In this document: in pieces, positions 1 through 8,659 of the stretch
Numbering within the stretch: the first letter of the stretch is position 1
Layout of the letters: every line of letters begins with the position of its first letter
NCBI GenBank assembly: GCA_963819645.1
Contig: CAWFWZ010000016.1
Coordinates: forward strand, 1 to 64,000
DNA: 64,000 bases
Reading direction: 5' to 3'
From: CAVVDY01 sp963819645
GTDB lineage: Bacteria > Acidobacteriota > Terriglobia > Terriglobales > Acidobacteriaceae
The notes under the pieces: model-generated
What the model was told of the DNA's origin: nothing
Database searches by the model: none
The model's input: only the letters and a program-made list of their open reading frames with translations
Program-made: the position numbers and the translations under genes

Positions 1-514
1 TTCGGGTCCCCAATCATCGAGTACCAGCAAATCGATACGAGAAATTGCGCGCAGTAGTTTAGCATAACGCCCATCACCATGGACTAGTGCTAGGGCGGCA
101 AACAGACGTGGCATGCGGTAGTAGATAACCGAGAAGTCTTCGCGACAAGCCTTGTCACCCAATGCACAGGCCAGCCAAGTCTTACCGACGCCGTTTGCCA
201 GTTATTAGGCAATTGCGGTGCTTGCGGATCCACTCGTTAGAACTCAGATTGAGGAACAGCGCGCGATCCAAGCCGCGGGCCGCCCGGTAATTAACGTCCT
301 CTACCCGGGCTTGAAAGCGCATTCGTGCGACTCTTACGCGATTATCAAAACGTTTTTGATGTCGGAGAGTTGCTTCGTACTGGAGCAGCAGGCCGAGCCA
401 TTCGGCGTGCTCAAGAGATTTAGCCTCGGGTGATTGTTCGAGGGCTCTAAAGCCCTTGGCCATACCGTGTAGGCCGAGACCATGGAGGAGCTCGATAGTT
501 GGATTGGTAAGCAT
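1..514 (-). CDS. istB: IS21-family helper ATPase IstB (partial, cut by window start)
   Basis: AAA+ ATPase that assists the IstA transposase in target capture. The start is MLTNPTIELLHGLGLHGMAK, followed by the usual IstB N-terminal helices. After the Walker A region (LITG, then GVGKT in another frame) the reading frame is broken near 200. It resumes with WLACALGDKACREDFSVIYY and runs to the Walker B-like LLVLDDWGPE at position 1. The rest lies outside the window. The gene follows istA by about 16 bases, the standard IS21 order. The frameshift is probably a base-call error, because both sides keep family motifs. Confidence 0.88.
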
Positions 515-530
515 GAGATGATGTCCTTTA

Positions 531-2071
531 GTGAAAGTATCCTTGGCCGCGGATGTTAGGATGATGATCAATGCTCGCGTCCTCCGCGGTGGTCTGAGCG
601 CGATCAAGGCCGTATTTGAGGATGGAGGAGATGCTCGCGTAATTGAGCGCACCGATCGCGACCGCCCTGGCTGCAGCCGCCTCAACACGATGAGTATCGA
701 GACCGCGGAATAGAGTGCGAGGATGCCCAAGCATGTTCGGAAAGCCTGCTCTGGGTGCCGGCGGCTAGCAAGCACCGCAACAATCAGCTGCTCGGTGTTG
801 GGCCCGAATGAGCGCGCCCAGCCGATGAAGCGTTCCGGCGTCCACTCCGCGATGAATCGGTGATGGCTGGGCATGTGTTCTGGCTCCGTGCCCGCGCGCT
901 GACCGGCATAGCGCCGTTGATGAACCGCGACCCGCTTCGAATGGTGGAAGATCTCAACTATCCGGCTGGTGACGCGCACCTCGACTTGCTGATGCAGCAG
1001 GGTGTGCGGTACCGAGTAGAGGAAATGGTCAACCTCGATGTGATAGTCGATCGAGACCCGGGCAAACTGCCACTCGGCATACTCATACGAGGTAGCGGGT
1101 AATGGTTTGAGTACTGCTCGCTCAATGTTTATGAATAAATCCTTGCGACTAGTACCGAGGCGACGCATGGGATGAGTGTTGATGCGTGCTATCGCTTCTT
1201 TGATCGCGAGGTTCGCATCCTCGAGCGAGTAAAACGTTCGATGTCTCATCCGCCCGAGAATGTACGTTTGCGCAAATCGCACTCCGGCTTCGACTTTGGC
1301 CTTGTCGCGCGGTCTTCGTGGTCGCGCTGGCAAAATGCCGACACCATAATGCTCAGCCATCGCCGCGTAACTTCGATTGATCTCGGGGTCGTAAAAGGAG
1401 GCCTTGTTGACGCCGCTCTTCAGGTTGTCCGGAATCACAAGCCTCGGACAGCCCTGAATGAAGCTGAACAAGCGGACATGGGAGCCGATCCAGTCAGGTA
1501 ACGTTTGCGTCCAGGTCGCCTCCGCGTAGGTGTAGCTGCTCGAGGCGCCGAGTACGCCGACGAAAATCTCCGCCTCGCGGATTTCGCCCGTCGTCGGATC
1601 GACGATGCCGATCCGCTTGCCCGAATAATCGACGAACGCCTTTTCCCCCGCGACGTGGTGCTGGCGCATCACCGGAGTCAGCCGCCGTTCGAATCCACGA
1701 AGCAGATCGCAGAAGCGGCTGTAGCCGTAACCTTCAGGATGGCCCTCTCGGTATTCCTCCCAGAGGATTGTCATCGTGACGCCAGGACGCTTCAGCTCGC
1801 GCGCCAGGGCCGCCCAGTCCGGCTCGACCCGCCGCCGCAGGCCTTGCGTGACTTCGGCGCGACCAAAGAGTTGGCGCTCCAGAGCCTCGTCGGTGACGCC
1901 GTCCGCCAGCGGCCATGCCAACCCGGCCGCCGCCGCCCGTTTCAGATTGTCCTGGATCGTCGAGCGCGCCACGCCAAGACGTCGCCCGATCTCGCGCGCG
2001 CTCACCCCATCGTGGTGAAGCCGCAATAAGTGTCGCAATTGTCGCATGCTCAGTTCCCGCTTCGCCGGCAT
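531..2071 (-). CDS. istA: IS21-family transposase IstA (frameshifted near its 3' end)
   Basis: DDE transposase. The N-terminal helix-turn-helix (LRHLLRLHHDGVSAREIGRR) is followed by the integrase core, with DYSGKRIGIVD, VIPDNLKSGVNK and KAKVEAGVRFAQ supplying the D, D and E region. I start at MPAKRELSMRQ because GAGGAG lies six bases upstream; an in-frame ATG at 2092 has no such site. After residues LGILAL (near 712) the frame shifts. The true C-terminus is read in another frame as AVAIGALNYASISSILKYGL and stops at 531. Read without correction, the ORF runs on into istB, giving a false 636-residue fusion. Confidence 0.9.
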
Positions 2072-2159
2072 CCCGATCTCCTCGTCGACCATCGACGGGC
2101 CAGGAGTGCCGCAGTTACTGAACCGCGGGGAGCAAACGTTGAGAGCCGTGACCGGCTCA

Positions 2160-2250
2160 GGTGGCCGGCTTCATTTCGGAACGGTGGCCGGGATCAAATC
2201 GGAACGCTGGCCGACATCAAATCGGAATCCCTGGCCGGATTGCCTCGGAA
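2160..2250. repeat. IS21 terminal repeats (transposase-binding sites)
   Basis: Upstream of istA, three near-identical short units follow one another: TTTCGGAACGGTGGCCGG, AATCGGAACGCTGGCCG and AATCGGAATCCCTGGCCGG. IS21-family ends carry such multiple repeats as transposase-binding sites. This marks the element's boundary and lies inside the 3' end of the next minus-strand gene. Confidence 0.6.
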
Positions 2251-2798
2251 TTCGCAGCGAGCGCGTTGAAGGGCCTCGATGTCGACGCCCTTTGTGAGCG
2301 GGCGGCCGTGCAGCCCAACGCGGTCGAGGAAGAGCAAGAGTTCGACGAGCGGCAGGCCGAGCAACGGCCTATCCTGCGTGTCCCAAAATGGCCGTCGGCC
2401 CGGCCGCGATTTAAGAAACCACTCACGGCGGTCGAAATGGCTCTTCAGCCCATAGGCGATGACGGACCTGATCGACCTTGGCTTGATCGGTGCCTTCGAA
2501 ATTCGTGCGGGCTTATCGACGGCGCCCGAGGCTTGATCAGCTGCTCGATCTGCTGCTTGAGTACGTCGATGCGGTCAGAGGGATCCTCGATCACCCCCCA
2601 GCCGTGCACCTGCCAATACTCGCTCTGCCGATTCCCCTTGACGTGATTCAAGGAGACGTCGAGACATAAAAAATACTCGTCGACGCCAGCAGCTGCGAGG
2701 TCACTCTTCAGTCGCGTCGTAAAGGCGCGGTAGTCGAGTCTGCCTAGGCGCCCAACTAGGACCTGGCCATAGTCGGGCACGATTGAAATTGACCTCAT
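2194..2798 (-). CDS. Unknown protein, third gene of an overlapping operon (frameshifted)
   Basis: Starts MRSISIVPDYGQVLVGRLGR at an ATG that overlaps the stop of the upstream gene (ATGA), with GGAG ten to fifteen bases before it. The first about 90 residues include CLDVSLNHVKGNRQSEYWQV. Near 2530 the frame breaks and resumes with IKPRSIRSVIAYGLKSHFDR and LLGLPLVELLLFLDRVGL, ending near 2194. The last residues are encoded inside the IS21 terminal repeats, so the original C-terminus was probably lost to insertion. I do not recognise a characterised family. The combination with a Cys-rich partner suggests a mobile-element replication or regulatory protein, but that is inference. Confidence 0.5.
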
Positions 2799-3133
2799 GG
2801 AAGCTCCCGCTCCTTTCGGTTCCATTCGATTCCGACTTCGACGCAGAGCCGCTGGACGGCGCGCACGCAGACGGGACAGGCACCGCTCCGGCAGCGCCTG
2901 GATACGCGACAGCGACGCAGCTTCCTGGCGAGTCGCTGAGCGACCGGCAGATCGTGGTGTTTCCCGAGCCAGTCGAGCTTGGTGACCAGTTGTTTGCGCT
3001 GGTCGTCAGCGTCCGCAGAAGTCTCGCAAGGACGCTCCGATGACTTCCCCCGACTGATGCGCCAGGTTGGGGGGCCATCGTCGAAATGCCGATCCGCCAA
3101 TACTGCGAACAACGCGCGGCGAGAGACCATCAT
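2795..3133 (-). CDS. Small Cys-rich (putative zinc-binding) protein, second gene of the operon
   Basis: 112 residues starting MMVSRRALFAVLADRHFDDG. The start ATG overlaps the stop of the HTH gene (ATGA), and its own stop TGA overlaps the next ATG in the same way, so three genes are translationally coupled. Near the C-terminus RRCRVSRRCRSGACPVCVRA gives four cysteines in a C-x5-C-x4-C-x2-C pattern, a likely zinc site. It is followed by a basic helix. Function unknown. An alternative reading is that this gene and the next are one protein split by a frameshift, but the clean ATGA overlaps favour separate genes. Confidence 0.5.
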   Translation of the reverse strand: MMVSRRALFAVLADRHFDDGPPTWRISRGKSSERPCETSADADDQRKQLVTKLDWLGKHHDLPVAQRLARKLRRCRVSRRCRSGACPVCVRAVQRLCVEVGIEWNRKERELP

Positions 3134-3642
3134 TCCTCGTCTCCGCTGGTCGACCGCCGTGAGTTTCGCTGCTCGAAGGCGATGACCTCCGAAAGCCGGT
3201 ACCTGATGAGTCTTTCGAGTTTCACGAAGCTGATCAGTCGGCCTTTCACTCTTGCGTTCCGTAAAGTTTTTGGGGAAACCTGCCAACGGTTGGCCAATTG
3301 CTGTTCCGTCAGCAGAGTCTCCTCGGCGGCGGACGTGGCCGGCTTCGGCTGGTCCCCCACGACCTCACGACTTCGATCGCGTAACGTTCCGCTTCCTCGC
3401 CGCTCGGGAAACGTTGCTTTGGGTTTCCGGCGCTGCTCGGTCGGGAGCAGTCTGGGTGGCTCGGGCCCTACGTTGAGGGCCGCGCCGCGAACCTGTTCGC
3501 TTTCAGGCGAAGGCCAAATGAGAGCTCTTGGAGAGACCGCCAATCCGGCGGCCCGCTCCTTGTCCGTAAGGAAAGTCTCGTCGTTGGAGGACAGGGCCGG
3601 CTTCTGCCGGTCGCCCAGGATTTGACCGTTGGTCTTGCGCAT
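3130..3642 (-). CDS. Excisionase-like helix-turn-helix protein with internal duplication
   Basis: 170 residues. Residues about 110-160 (ETLLTEQQLANRWQVSPKTL, then RLISFVKLERLIRYRLSEVI) match the MerR-like HTH_17 fold of excisionases and small plasmid regulators. An earlier stretch, GDRQKPALSSNDETFLTDKE followed by VSPRAL, is a diverged copy of GDQPKPATSAAEETLLTEQQ and VSPKTL. The protein thus seems to carry one and a half copies of the module. It is first in an operon with two overlapping downstream genes and probably binds DNA near the operon promoter (inference). Confidence 0.6.
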   Translation of the reverse strand: MRKTNGQILGDRQKPALSSNDETFLTDKERAAGLAVSPRALIWPSPESEQVRGAALNVGPEPPRLLPTEQRRKPKATFPERRGSGTLRDRSREVVGDQPKPATSAAEETLLTEQQLANRWQVSPKTLRNARVKGRLISFVKLERLIRYRLSEVIAFEQRNSRRSTSGDEE

Positions 3643-3879
3643 TGGCTCCGCTTCCTAGCGGCGCCGTGACCCCGCCTGGGCCCGCGACGCGGCTTCTCAC
3701 GGACGATCTCAGACGAGCGAACTCAGTTTCGAAAGGAAGGCACTATCGCTCCGCCAAGGTCGTCGCTTCCTTGACAGGCGGAGCATTTTGCTGGTTGGCC
3801 GAATTGTGCCGTTGCAGGGCGCTTCACGCCGCCGGTCAGACTGACGACCTCCGGTCTTTCAAGTCGGCTTTCGTGCCGA
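3643..3879. other. Upstream region of the HTH operon, no gene seen
   Basis: About 240 bases between two minus-strand genes. No convincing ORF on either strand. It should hold the promoter of the HTH operon, but I cannot point to clear -35/-10 boxes. Confidence 0.3.
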
Positions 3880-4392
3880 TCATGCGGTGAGGCCAGTCAC
3901 AGCCGTGATTGCTTTAGTAAGATCTATATCACGTTCGCAGTTAATAAGTGCGTCATACTTAGTTTCTGTTTCTGGTTTCGGCACGTTTTCTAAAAGTAAA
4001 AAATCAAATCGGTACTTTTCATTTAGCGCAGTGACAGCAGTGTTGTACAATAAACATACGCCACGCAAGTTATCAACTGATCTAGCTCTTTGCATAATTT
4101 TCCTTGGAAAATTCTTATCGTAATGGTCAAGTGGCTTAAGGGCTGGCTTGCAGTAGTTAGTTCTCATTAGATAGTGAAATACGGCAGTATGCTCTAGTTC
4201 TATAAAATAATTGAACAGAGTTCTTTCCGATAACCTAACAAACTTAGCTTCACACAGAGCCTCTCTCATAATTTTACTACCAATGGGTCGTCCGATGGAG
4301 CGCTTCGCATAATGGTCGAGGTTTGTGGGTGTGCGGTTTTTTGACCGCCTCAACAGGGCCGCAACGAAGGTGTACGCCTTGTCGTGCGGCAT
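3880..4392 (-). CDS. AT-rich orphan protein of unknown function
   Basis: 170 residues starting MPHDKAYTFVAALLRRSKNR. The composition is clearly more AT-rich than the flanks, with many AAA, ATA and TTA codons, which suggests recent transfer. The protein looks soluble and helical, with LSERTLFNYFIELEHTAVFH in the middle and RSVDNLRGVCLLYNTAVTAL later. I see no recognised catalytic motif. It sits between the HTH operon and an IS5 element, the usual location of cargo or defence genes, but nothing in the sequence proves such a role. Confidence 0.5.
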   Translation of the reverse strand: MPHDKAYTFVAALLRRSKNRTPTNLDHYAKRSIGRPIGSKIMREALCEAKFVRLSERTLFNYFIELEHTAVFHYLMRTNYCKPALKPLDHYDKNFPRKIMQRARSVDNLRGVCLLYNTAVTALNEKYRFDFLLLENVPKPETETKYDALINCERDIDLTKAITAVTGLTA

Positions 4393-4463
4393 TTTCAGCG
4401 TTCTCAGCCGCTCATTTTCTGGCCTCTTGCCTATTCCACACAGACTCCGTCCCTAGCGGCAGC

Positions 4464-5426
4464 TCACGGCGCCGCGATGAGAAGCCTCGCCCGCTTCATG
4501 TTCATCGCCATCGCGACGAACTGAAGGTGGCAGTTGTTGCGATCCAAGCCGAGATAGCGAACCTTCGCCATCCCATACCAGTTCTTCATCGTCGCGTTCG
4601 CACGCTCGACGCCGACGCGAATGCGCGACGCCGTCTTGTTGAACCAGACCTGCCAGTTGACCAACGGCTTGTTGCGCTTGGCCTTATAGGCGATCCTGTC
4701 CTCGATCCCGAGTTCGCCGAGCTTGTCGCGCAGCGCCTGGCTGTCGTAGGCCTTGTCGGCATAGTAGGCCGCCTCGTCGCCCTGGATCATGGCTTCGCCC
4801 CGCTGACTGTCGTGCAGATCGGCGCTCGTCATCTCCGCTTGGCGCACAAGGCCACTCTCCTCGTCCACCGCCAGATGCGCCTTGTAGCCAAAGGAGGTCT
4901 CGTTGTTCTTCACCGTGAAGCTCGCGTCGGGATCGCGCTCGCTGACCACGCCTTCCTCGAAAGACGGCGGCTTCACCGCCGCCGCGATGATCGTGGCGTC
5001 AACCAGCGTGCCGCGTTTGACGATCAGACCTCGCGCGTCGAGCTGACGGTTGACCTCGGCCAGAAGCTTCTCCGACAGGCCGAGCTTCTCGATGCGCTGG
5101 CGGAAGCGCCAGATCGAGGAATGGTCGGGCGTCTCCTGATCGAGCGGAATGCCACAGAAGCGCCGAAACGACAGCCGATCGCGCACGGCTTCCTCCGCGC
5201 CAGGGTCCGAGAGCCCGTACCATTGCTGGAGAAGCACGATCTTGAACATGGTCAGCGGCGGGTAGGCTGGGGCGCCGTCCGAAGAAGAATGCAATGGACC
5301 CATCAAGACGCCAAACGCTGCCCACTCGAATGTCTTGGCGATATCTTCCAAGAACCCGCCCACACAAGAATAGGCATTGACGAAGGCGTCGGCGAGCGAT
5401 GGTTGGCTGAAGTTACGGCGCGACAT
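4464..5426 (-). mobile_element. IS5-family transposase, apparently intact
   Basis: 320 residues, full length for an IS5-group DDE transposase. The N-terminal DUF772-like region contains PPLTMFKIVLLQQWYGLSDP and FCGIPLDQETPDHSSIWRFR. The catalytic core has the first Asp in GTLVDATIIA, the second in AAYYADKAYDSQALRDKLGE, and the Glu in RIRVGVERANATMKNWYGMA. There are no internal stops or frameshifts, unusual for this region, so the insertion may be recent. I could not fix the terminal inverted repeats by eye. An hsdM fragment begins about 60 bases beyond its start codon, so the element may have helped break that gene. Confidence 0.9.
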
Positions 5427-5499
5427 CGGCGACTTACGTTCTCGGAGAAGCCAAGAGAATCACGGGTCAGAGCGTTTTGCAAAGGGCTCCCTCTGGCAC

Positions 5500-5600
5500 T
5501 TGGCCCCGCACGGCAGCGCCGGCGTCGTGCTGGCGAACGGCTCCATGTCTTCGGGGCAAAGCGGCGAGGACGTTAAGGGTCGCATGACCGCGTGTTCCCA
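5500..5600 (+). pseudogene. Fragment of a type I restriction-modification methylase (HsdM)
   Basis: About 30 residues read GSAGVVLANGSMSSGQSGED. This is the HsdM segment just after the catalytic NPPF region (family consensus close to GFVLANGSMSSNQSGEG). Nothing upstream or downstream continues HsdM, so this is a relic. It runs straight into a fragment of an unrelated cupin gene and follows the IS5 element. Confidence 0.6.
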
Positions 5601-5623
5601 GGCGAGGATAAAGGCCTGGACGA

Positions 5624-5790
5624 TGGACTTCAACGCTAACGATGTCGGCTTCGTCCCCAATATGGCCGTCACATCCAGAACACGGGCGACGAGGACCTGG
5701 TATCCCTCGAACTGTTCGTCGCGCCCGAGTTCCAGGAGATTTCGCTCAACAAGTGGTTGCGGGCTTTGCCGCAGCAGCGGTCAACTGCTA
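5624..5790 (+). pseudogene. C-terminal fragment of an oxalate-decarboxylase-type cupin
   Basis: Reads MDFNANDVGFVPN, then after a one-base slip YGRHIQNTGDEDLVSLELF and EFQEISLNKWLRALP. This matches the C-terminal cupin of OxdC/OxdD-type oxalate decarboxylases, including the H-x-IxNTGxxDL metal-site region and the SLNxWL tail. The rest of the bicupin protein is missing. It abuts an HsdM fragment, so two unrelated genes have been joined by deletion. Confidence 0.6.
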
Positions 5791-5837
5791 TCGTTCTATG
5801 CCTTGGGACGCTCCCTATAACGAGAAACAAAAAAGTG

Positions 5838-6477
5838 ATGGACACCTCTACTAAACTCACTGCCGAAGAGCGACACAACCGCACCATGGGCCTGAACGCC
5901 CATTTCGCTTGGGCGTTGGCAATGTGGGGATCAGGTGAGGTCGCGAGAGAAGAATTCGAGCACAATGCTCGCACCGATCGGGTATTATTATTCGGCGTTT
6001 CATGCCGGTTATGCCCTTGTGCACTCGTTTCCAGACGTCAAAATTGAAAACCTTTCTAGTATGGGACATTCACGTTTGGCGACCCTTTTGGGTGAAACAC
6101 CGAAACTTACGTTGCCGTTGAGTTTTTTACGCGGCTTGCGCGAAACAATAAATTACCTAAGCGGCGATAGCCAAGCGCAGAGGCTCCAGATTGTCCGCGG
6201 GCATGCCCTTCGGTTTGTCTTCCTCACGAAACCCGGTTATTCTTATTCAAAGATTCTCGACCGGGCACAGCTACTTTCAAAGCAGTTTATTTTGGATATC
6301 CTGGAACGCTTTCAGATGGTAAGCCCAGACGTAATTGATAGCGTCCCGCAGCGAGGTGACGCTATGTGGGTAGATGAATATCTTGGAGAGGATGTTTTGC
6401 TAGGAATTATTCCGCGTGATAACGCAGGTCCAAGAATATTAAAGAAAGCCTTTGGCCTCCTTGACGAGCCGAGATAA
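5838..6477 (+). CDS. HEPN-like protein of unknown function (frameshifted)
   Basis: Starts MDTSTKLTAEERHNRTMGLN. After FEHNA (near 5967) the frame moves and continues APIGYYYSAFHAGYALVHSF to DNAGPRILKKAFGLLDEPR, about 213 residues in all. The YYYSAFHAGYAL helix resembles the FYAAFHA helix of HEPN-type proteins, often toxin or nucleotidyltransferase partners. I see no certain R-x4-6-H active site, so the family call is tentative. The segment is more AT-rich than its neighbours. No antitoxin or partner is visible next to it. Could instead be an unrelated helical protein. Confidence 0.45.
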
Positions 6478-6855
6478 GCTCTCTCATCTGGGGTGGGCAG
6501 GGGGCAACGAGCCCCCTTTGCGATGCTGTTGGTCAACTGAAGCAGTCGTCCTCAAACCCCACCACCTGCGTAGATCAGCGCACCCCCTCGAGGGGACCCA
6601 CAGCATCGCGCGCCTCACCTTGCACCTTGAACGTGACGCTTACACCCATGTGACCCTCCACTCTTACGACGATGGTAGGTCCCACGTGGTGCGCTGCCCA
6701 CGCTATGGCGACGATAATCAGCCATCTGCCCAGTTTCCTGGCCAACGCCCATTTGCTGCAGTTTGCCAAGCGCTGAGCGCGAATGCAAGCGCGCGCCCCA
6801 GAGACGCCCGAGACGGGCCATTTCCGAGCGGCCCGTTTCGTTTCGCGCTCTCAAC
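6478..6855. other. No confident gene
   Basis: Several short overlapping frames exist. The only protein-like one is on the minus strand (6575-6769, TTG start), with hydrophobic stretch WLIIVAIAWAAHHVG, and could be a fragment of a small membrane protein. I do not call it. Confidence 0.3.
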
Positions 6856-7010
6856 TGCGGGTTTGACAAGAGCTTCAGGAGGTCGCCCGGCGCTTAGCCC
6901 GGACGCCCACCCGCAAGAACCCCGCCGCGGTGAGGTCCAGCCCGTCGACGAAGGCGTCAATAAATCGAACCGGATTGTCGGCGTCAATGAAATGGAGCCC
7001 GAGGAAGGCC
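6856..7010 (-). pseudogene. N-terminal remnant of an IS1182-family transposase
   Basis: Reads IDADNPVRFIDAFVDGLDL followed by TAAGFLRVGVRA. After a frame change come APGDLLKL residues matching the next conserved block of IS1182 transposases (consensus DNPVRxxDxFVDELDL ... DLLKLYIYGY). Only about 50 residues of the family remain, so this is a dead relic. Confidence 0.55.
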
Positions 7011-7171
7011 TCATCTGGGTCCTGAGCCTCGGCGACGAAAGCGTCATGGCCTTCACCGACGACGGCGTCGACAGCCTCGTCGAGCTGATCAAAATCACCG
7101 GGAAACAAAGCCGCGCGAGGAGCGCTGACCGCCGCGGACGCAAGCCCCATCGGGCCCACGCCGGACGGTAA
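6992..7171 (+). CDS. Small conserved-looking protein of unknown function
   Basis: 59 residues starting MEPEEGLIWVLSLGDESVMA and continuing FTDDGVDSLVELIKITGK, with a basic tail. It resembles small alphaproteobacterial proteins of the form IWVYDPGDEGVMAFTDxGIESL. It starts just where the antisense IS1182 relic ends. The basic C-terminal tail may be out of frame. Tentative. Confidence 0.35.
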   Translation: MEPEEGLIWVLSLGDESVMAFTDDGVDSLVELIKITGKQSRARSADRRGRKPHRAHAGR

Positions 7172-7380
7172 CGGCGAGGGACCCAGCGGCGATGTTGTTT
7201 TGGGACAAACGCATCAATGGGCGTGGGACCACCAGATCCGCGACACGCCCGAGCCGATCGTTTCAAGCGTGCGGGCGGCGCTTTGGGGGCGGACGCGGAA
7301 ACTCGCCATCGTGTATTTGTTCTCGAGGGATTGTCGGGCGGCTTTGACGGGAAAGCGCCGCAGACGGGATAGCGCCGCAC
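7172..7380. other. No gene seen
   Basis: Roughly 200 bases of GC-rich sequence with only shadow frames. No repeat or RNA structure stands out. Confidence 0.3.
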
Positions 7381-7581
7381 TCACCGCAAAGGCGTATACG
7401 AGAAATCAAACTCGTAGTTCGTTCCGCGGAAATGGTTTCGACCGACAGAGATCGTGGGAACAGTTTCGCCGCCGTGGCATCCCTCTCCCCAATACGCAGA
7501 ATAGTCCGGTTCGCCCTTTTCGGCTTTTTCACTGGAAATATTTATCCACGGTCCTTTGCAGTGTTGCTGGGAGAGAGGCAA
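7381..7581 (-). CDS. Unknown protein, probably a 3' fragment
   Basis: 66 residues. The part after residue 10 (WINISSEKAEKGEPDYSAYW, GRNHFRGTNYEFDFSYTPLR) has natural-looking composition, but the start region does not, and the upstream frame likely shifted. It lies directly downstream of the LprI-like gene on the same strand. Function unknown. Confidence 0.3.
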   Translation of the reverse strand: MPLSQQHCKGPWINISSEKAEKGEPDYSAYWGEGCHGGETVPTISVGRNHFRGTNYEFDFSYTPLR

Positions 7582-7628
7582 AGATTCTTCTTCACGGTGT
7601 GCTTGGCGATATCTGTAAGCAGGGACGC

Positions 7629-8087
7629 TCAGCCCTTGTCCGGCGAATAGTCATCATAAGTCACTTCCACATAGCATTCGCCATCAATCGCCGTAATTCC
7701 GTGTACAACTAGGTTGCAGAACTTGACGCCGCTTTCGTCAACCCCCTTTTGTGTAGGCTCTTCTGAATCGTTCGACGTCTTTTTGCCAACCCAGTCCGGC
7801 AGAGAAATAGTTGCGCCCGCGGCTTCGTAAGCCTCAATTGCTTCAATTTGAACGCTCTCTATACGATGTTGATCCGAATGGCATTCGTTTCGGCAACTCC
7901 AAAATTGAATCCCGACGGCGTCAGCATACTGTCGTCCACGGGTTGACCTGAGAAAGTTATATCCAATTCCAATCAACGAATCTAACTCCGCGAGGCGCGG
8001 AACCAGACATATTTGAATTTCCGCCGGTAGACGGGCCTTCCTGCAGTCAAAGCTCGGTTCCTTGGCGACGGCAGGCAGCCATATCAT
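7629..8087 (-). CDS. LprI-like (DUF1311-type) secreted protein, N-terminus uncertain
   Basis: 152 residues from MIWLPAVAKEPSFDC. The motif SFDCRKARLPAEIQICLVPR and then LAELDSLIGIGYNFL fits the lysozyme-inhibitor LprI/DUF1311 pattern: a Cys after a short leader, IC-x-P-x-LAxLD, and later cysteines in FWSCRNECHSDQHR. Members are usually exported. Here the signal peptide is incomplete, and a related upstream frame (8100-8260, QLVKDPADASRKDKAKAVER) suggests that the N-terminal part is frameshifted. The C-terminal 50 residues after LPDWVGKK are not family-typical. Confidence 0.5.
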   Translation of the reverse strand: MIWLPAVAKEPSFDCRKARLPAEIQICLVPRLAELDSLIGIGYNFLRSTRGRQYADAVGIQFWSCRNECHSDQHRIESVQIEAIEAYEAAGATISLPDWVGKKTSNDSEEPTQKGVDESGVKFCNLVVHGITAIDGECYVEVTYDDYSPDKG

Positions 8088-8314
8088 CAGAGAGCGCCGA
8101 TCACGGACGGGCTCACGGCTAACTCGGCCCGTGCTGCGAGGCCTGTGCAGCCACTTGCGCGTCGACCAGCGCTCTCTCGACGGCCTTGGCTTTATCTTTC
8201 CGGGACGCATCTGCGGGATCCTTGACCAGTTGAAAACCGAGATCTTCATGGCCAAGAGATTGGCGGCTTGCGAGGAATTCTCGCCCAACGAATCTTTTTC
8301 AAGCGTCATTATAG

Positions 8315-8400
8315 AAAAGACCGATAATTTCAGAAAATACCATGCAGAAGGTGCAGCTGACCAGGGTTTGAACAAAGCTTGACCAGGGTTGACTGACCAG
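8315..8400 (+). repeat. Dispersed repeat, partial copy A
   Basis: Contains GACCGATAATTTCAGAAAATA, then CATGCAGAAGGTGCAGCTGA and CCAGGGTTT. It matches the second half of the copy at 13.74-13.88 kb almost exactly. It is followed by further GACCAGGG-type short repeats. Confidence 0.6.
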
Positions 8401-8445
8401 GTTGATGATCGGCTGCACTAGGGTTGATCATTACTTGGGTGATGG

Positions 8446-8583
8446 CTAACTCACATTGACAGCGCGCCAACGCCACCACGGTTTGGCATAGGTCTGAAGC
8501 CACTTTTGGAGGCCGCGAGCAACCTCAGCGCTTGCGGCATGGCTGTACGAGATGAAGGCACCGTAGCGGGCTGAAGTTCTCAT
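8446..8583 (-). pseudogene. N-terminal fragment of a TIR-domain protein
   Basis: 45 residues: MRTSARYGAFISYSHAASAE and then GLQKWLQTYAKPWWRWRAVN before a stop. The AFISYSHA strand and the QxxLxxxAKPWxRxRA segment are the first two elements of bacterial TIR domains. The FRD and catalytic Glu regions are missing, so the gene is truncated. TIR proteins act in bacterial NAD-depleting defence; here only the first third of the domain survives, beside other fragments. Confidence 0.6.
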
Positions 8584-8659
8584 ACGGAGGTCCAAGTCGG
8601 CAGCGGTCTTGAAAACACCTGGGCGAGGAGTATCCTACATGGCATTCTCACGAATCGCG

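Noticed and set aside
182..2092. Single 636-residue IstA-IstB fusion protein
   Set aside because: The fusion arises from a frameshift near 712; the correct frames end istA at 531 and start istB at 514.
4323..5576. 417-residue plus-strand frame
   Set aside because: Antisense to the intact IS5 transposase; Arg/His-rich, no motif.
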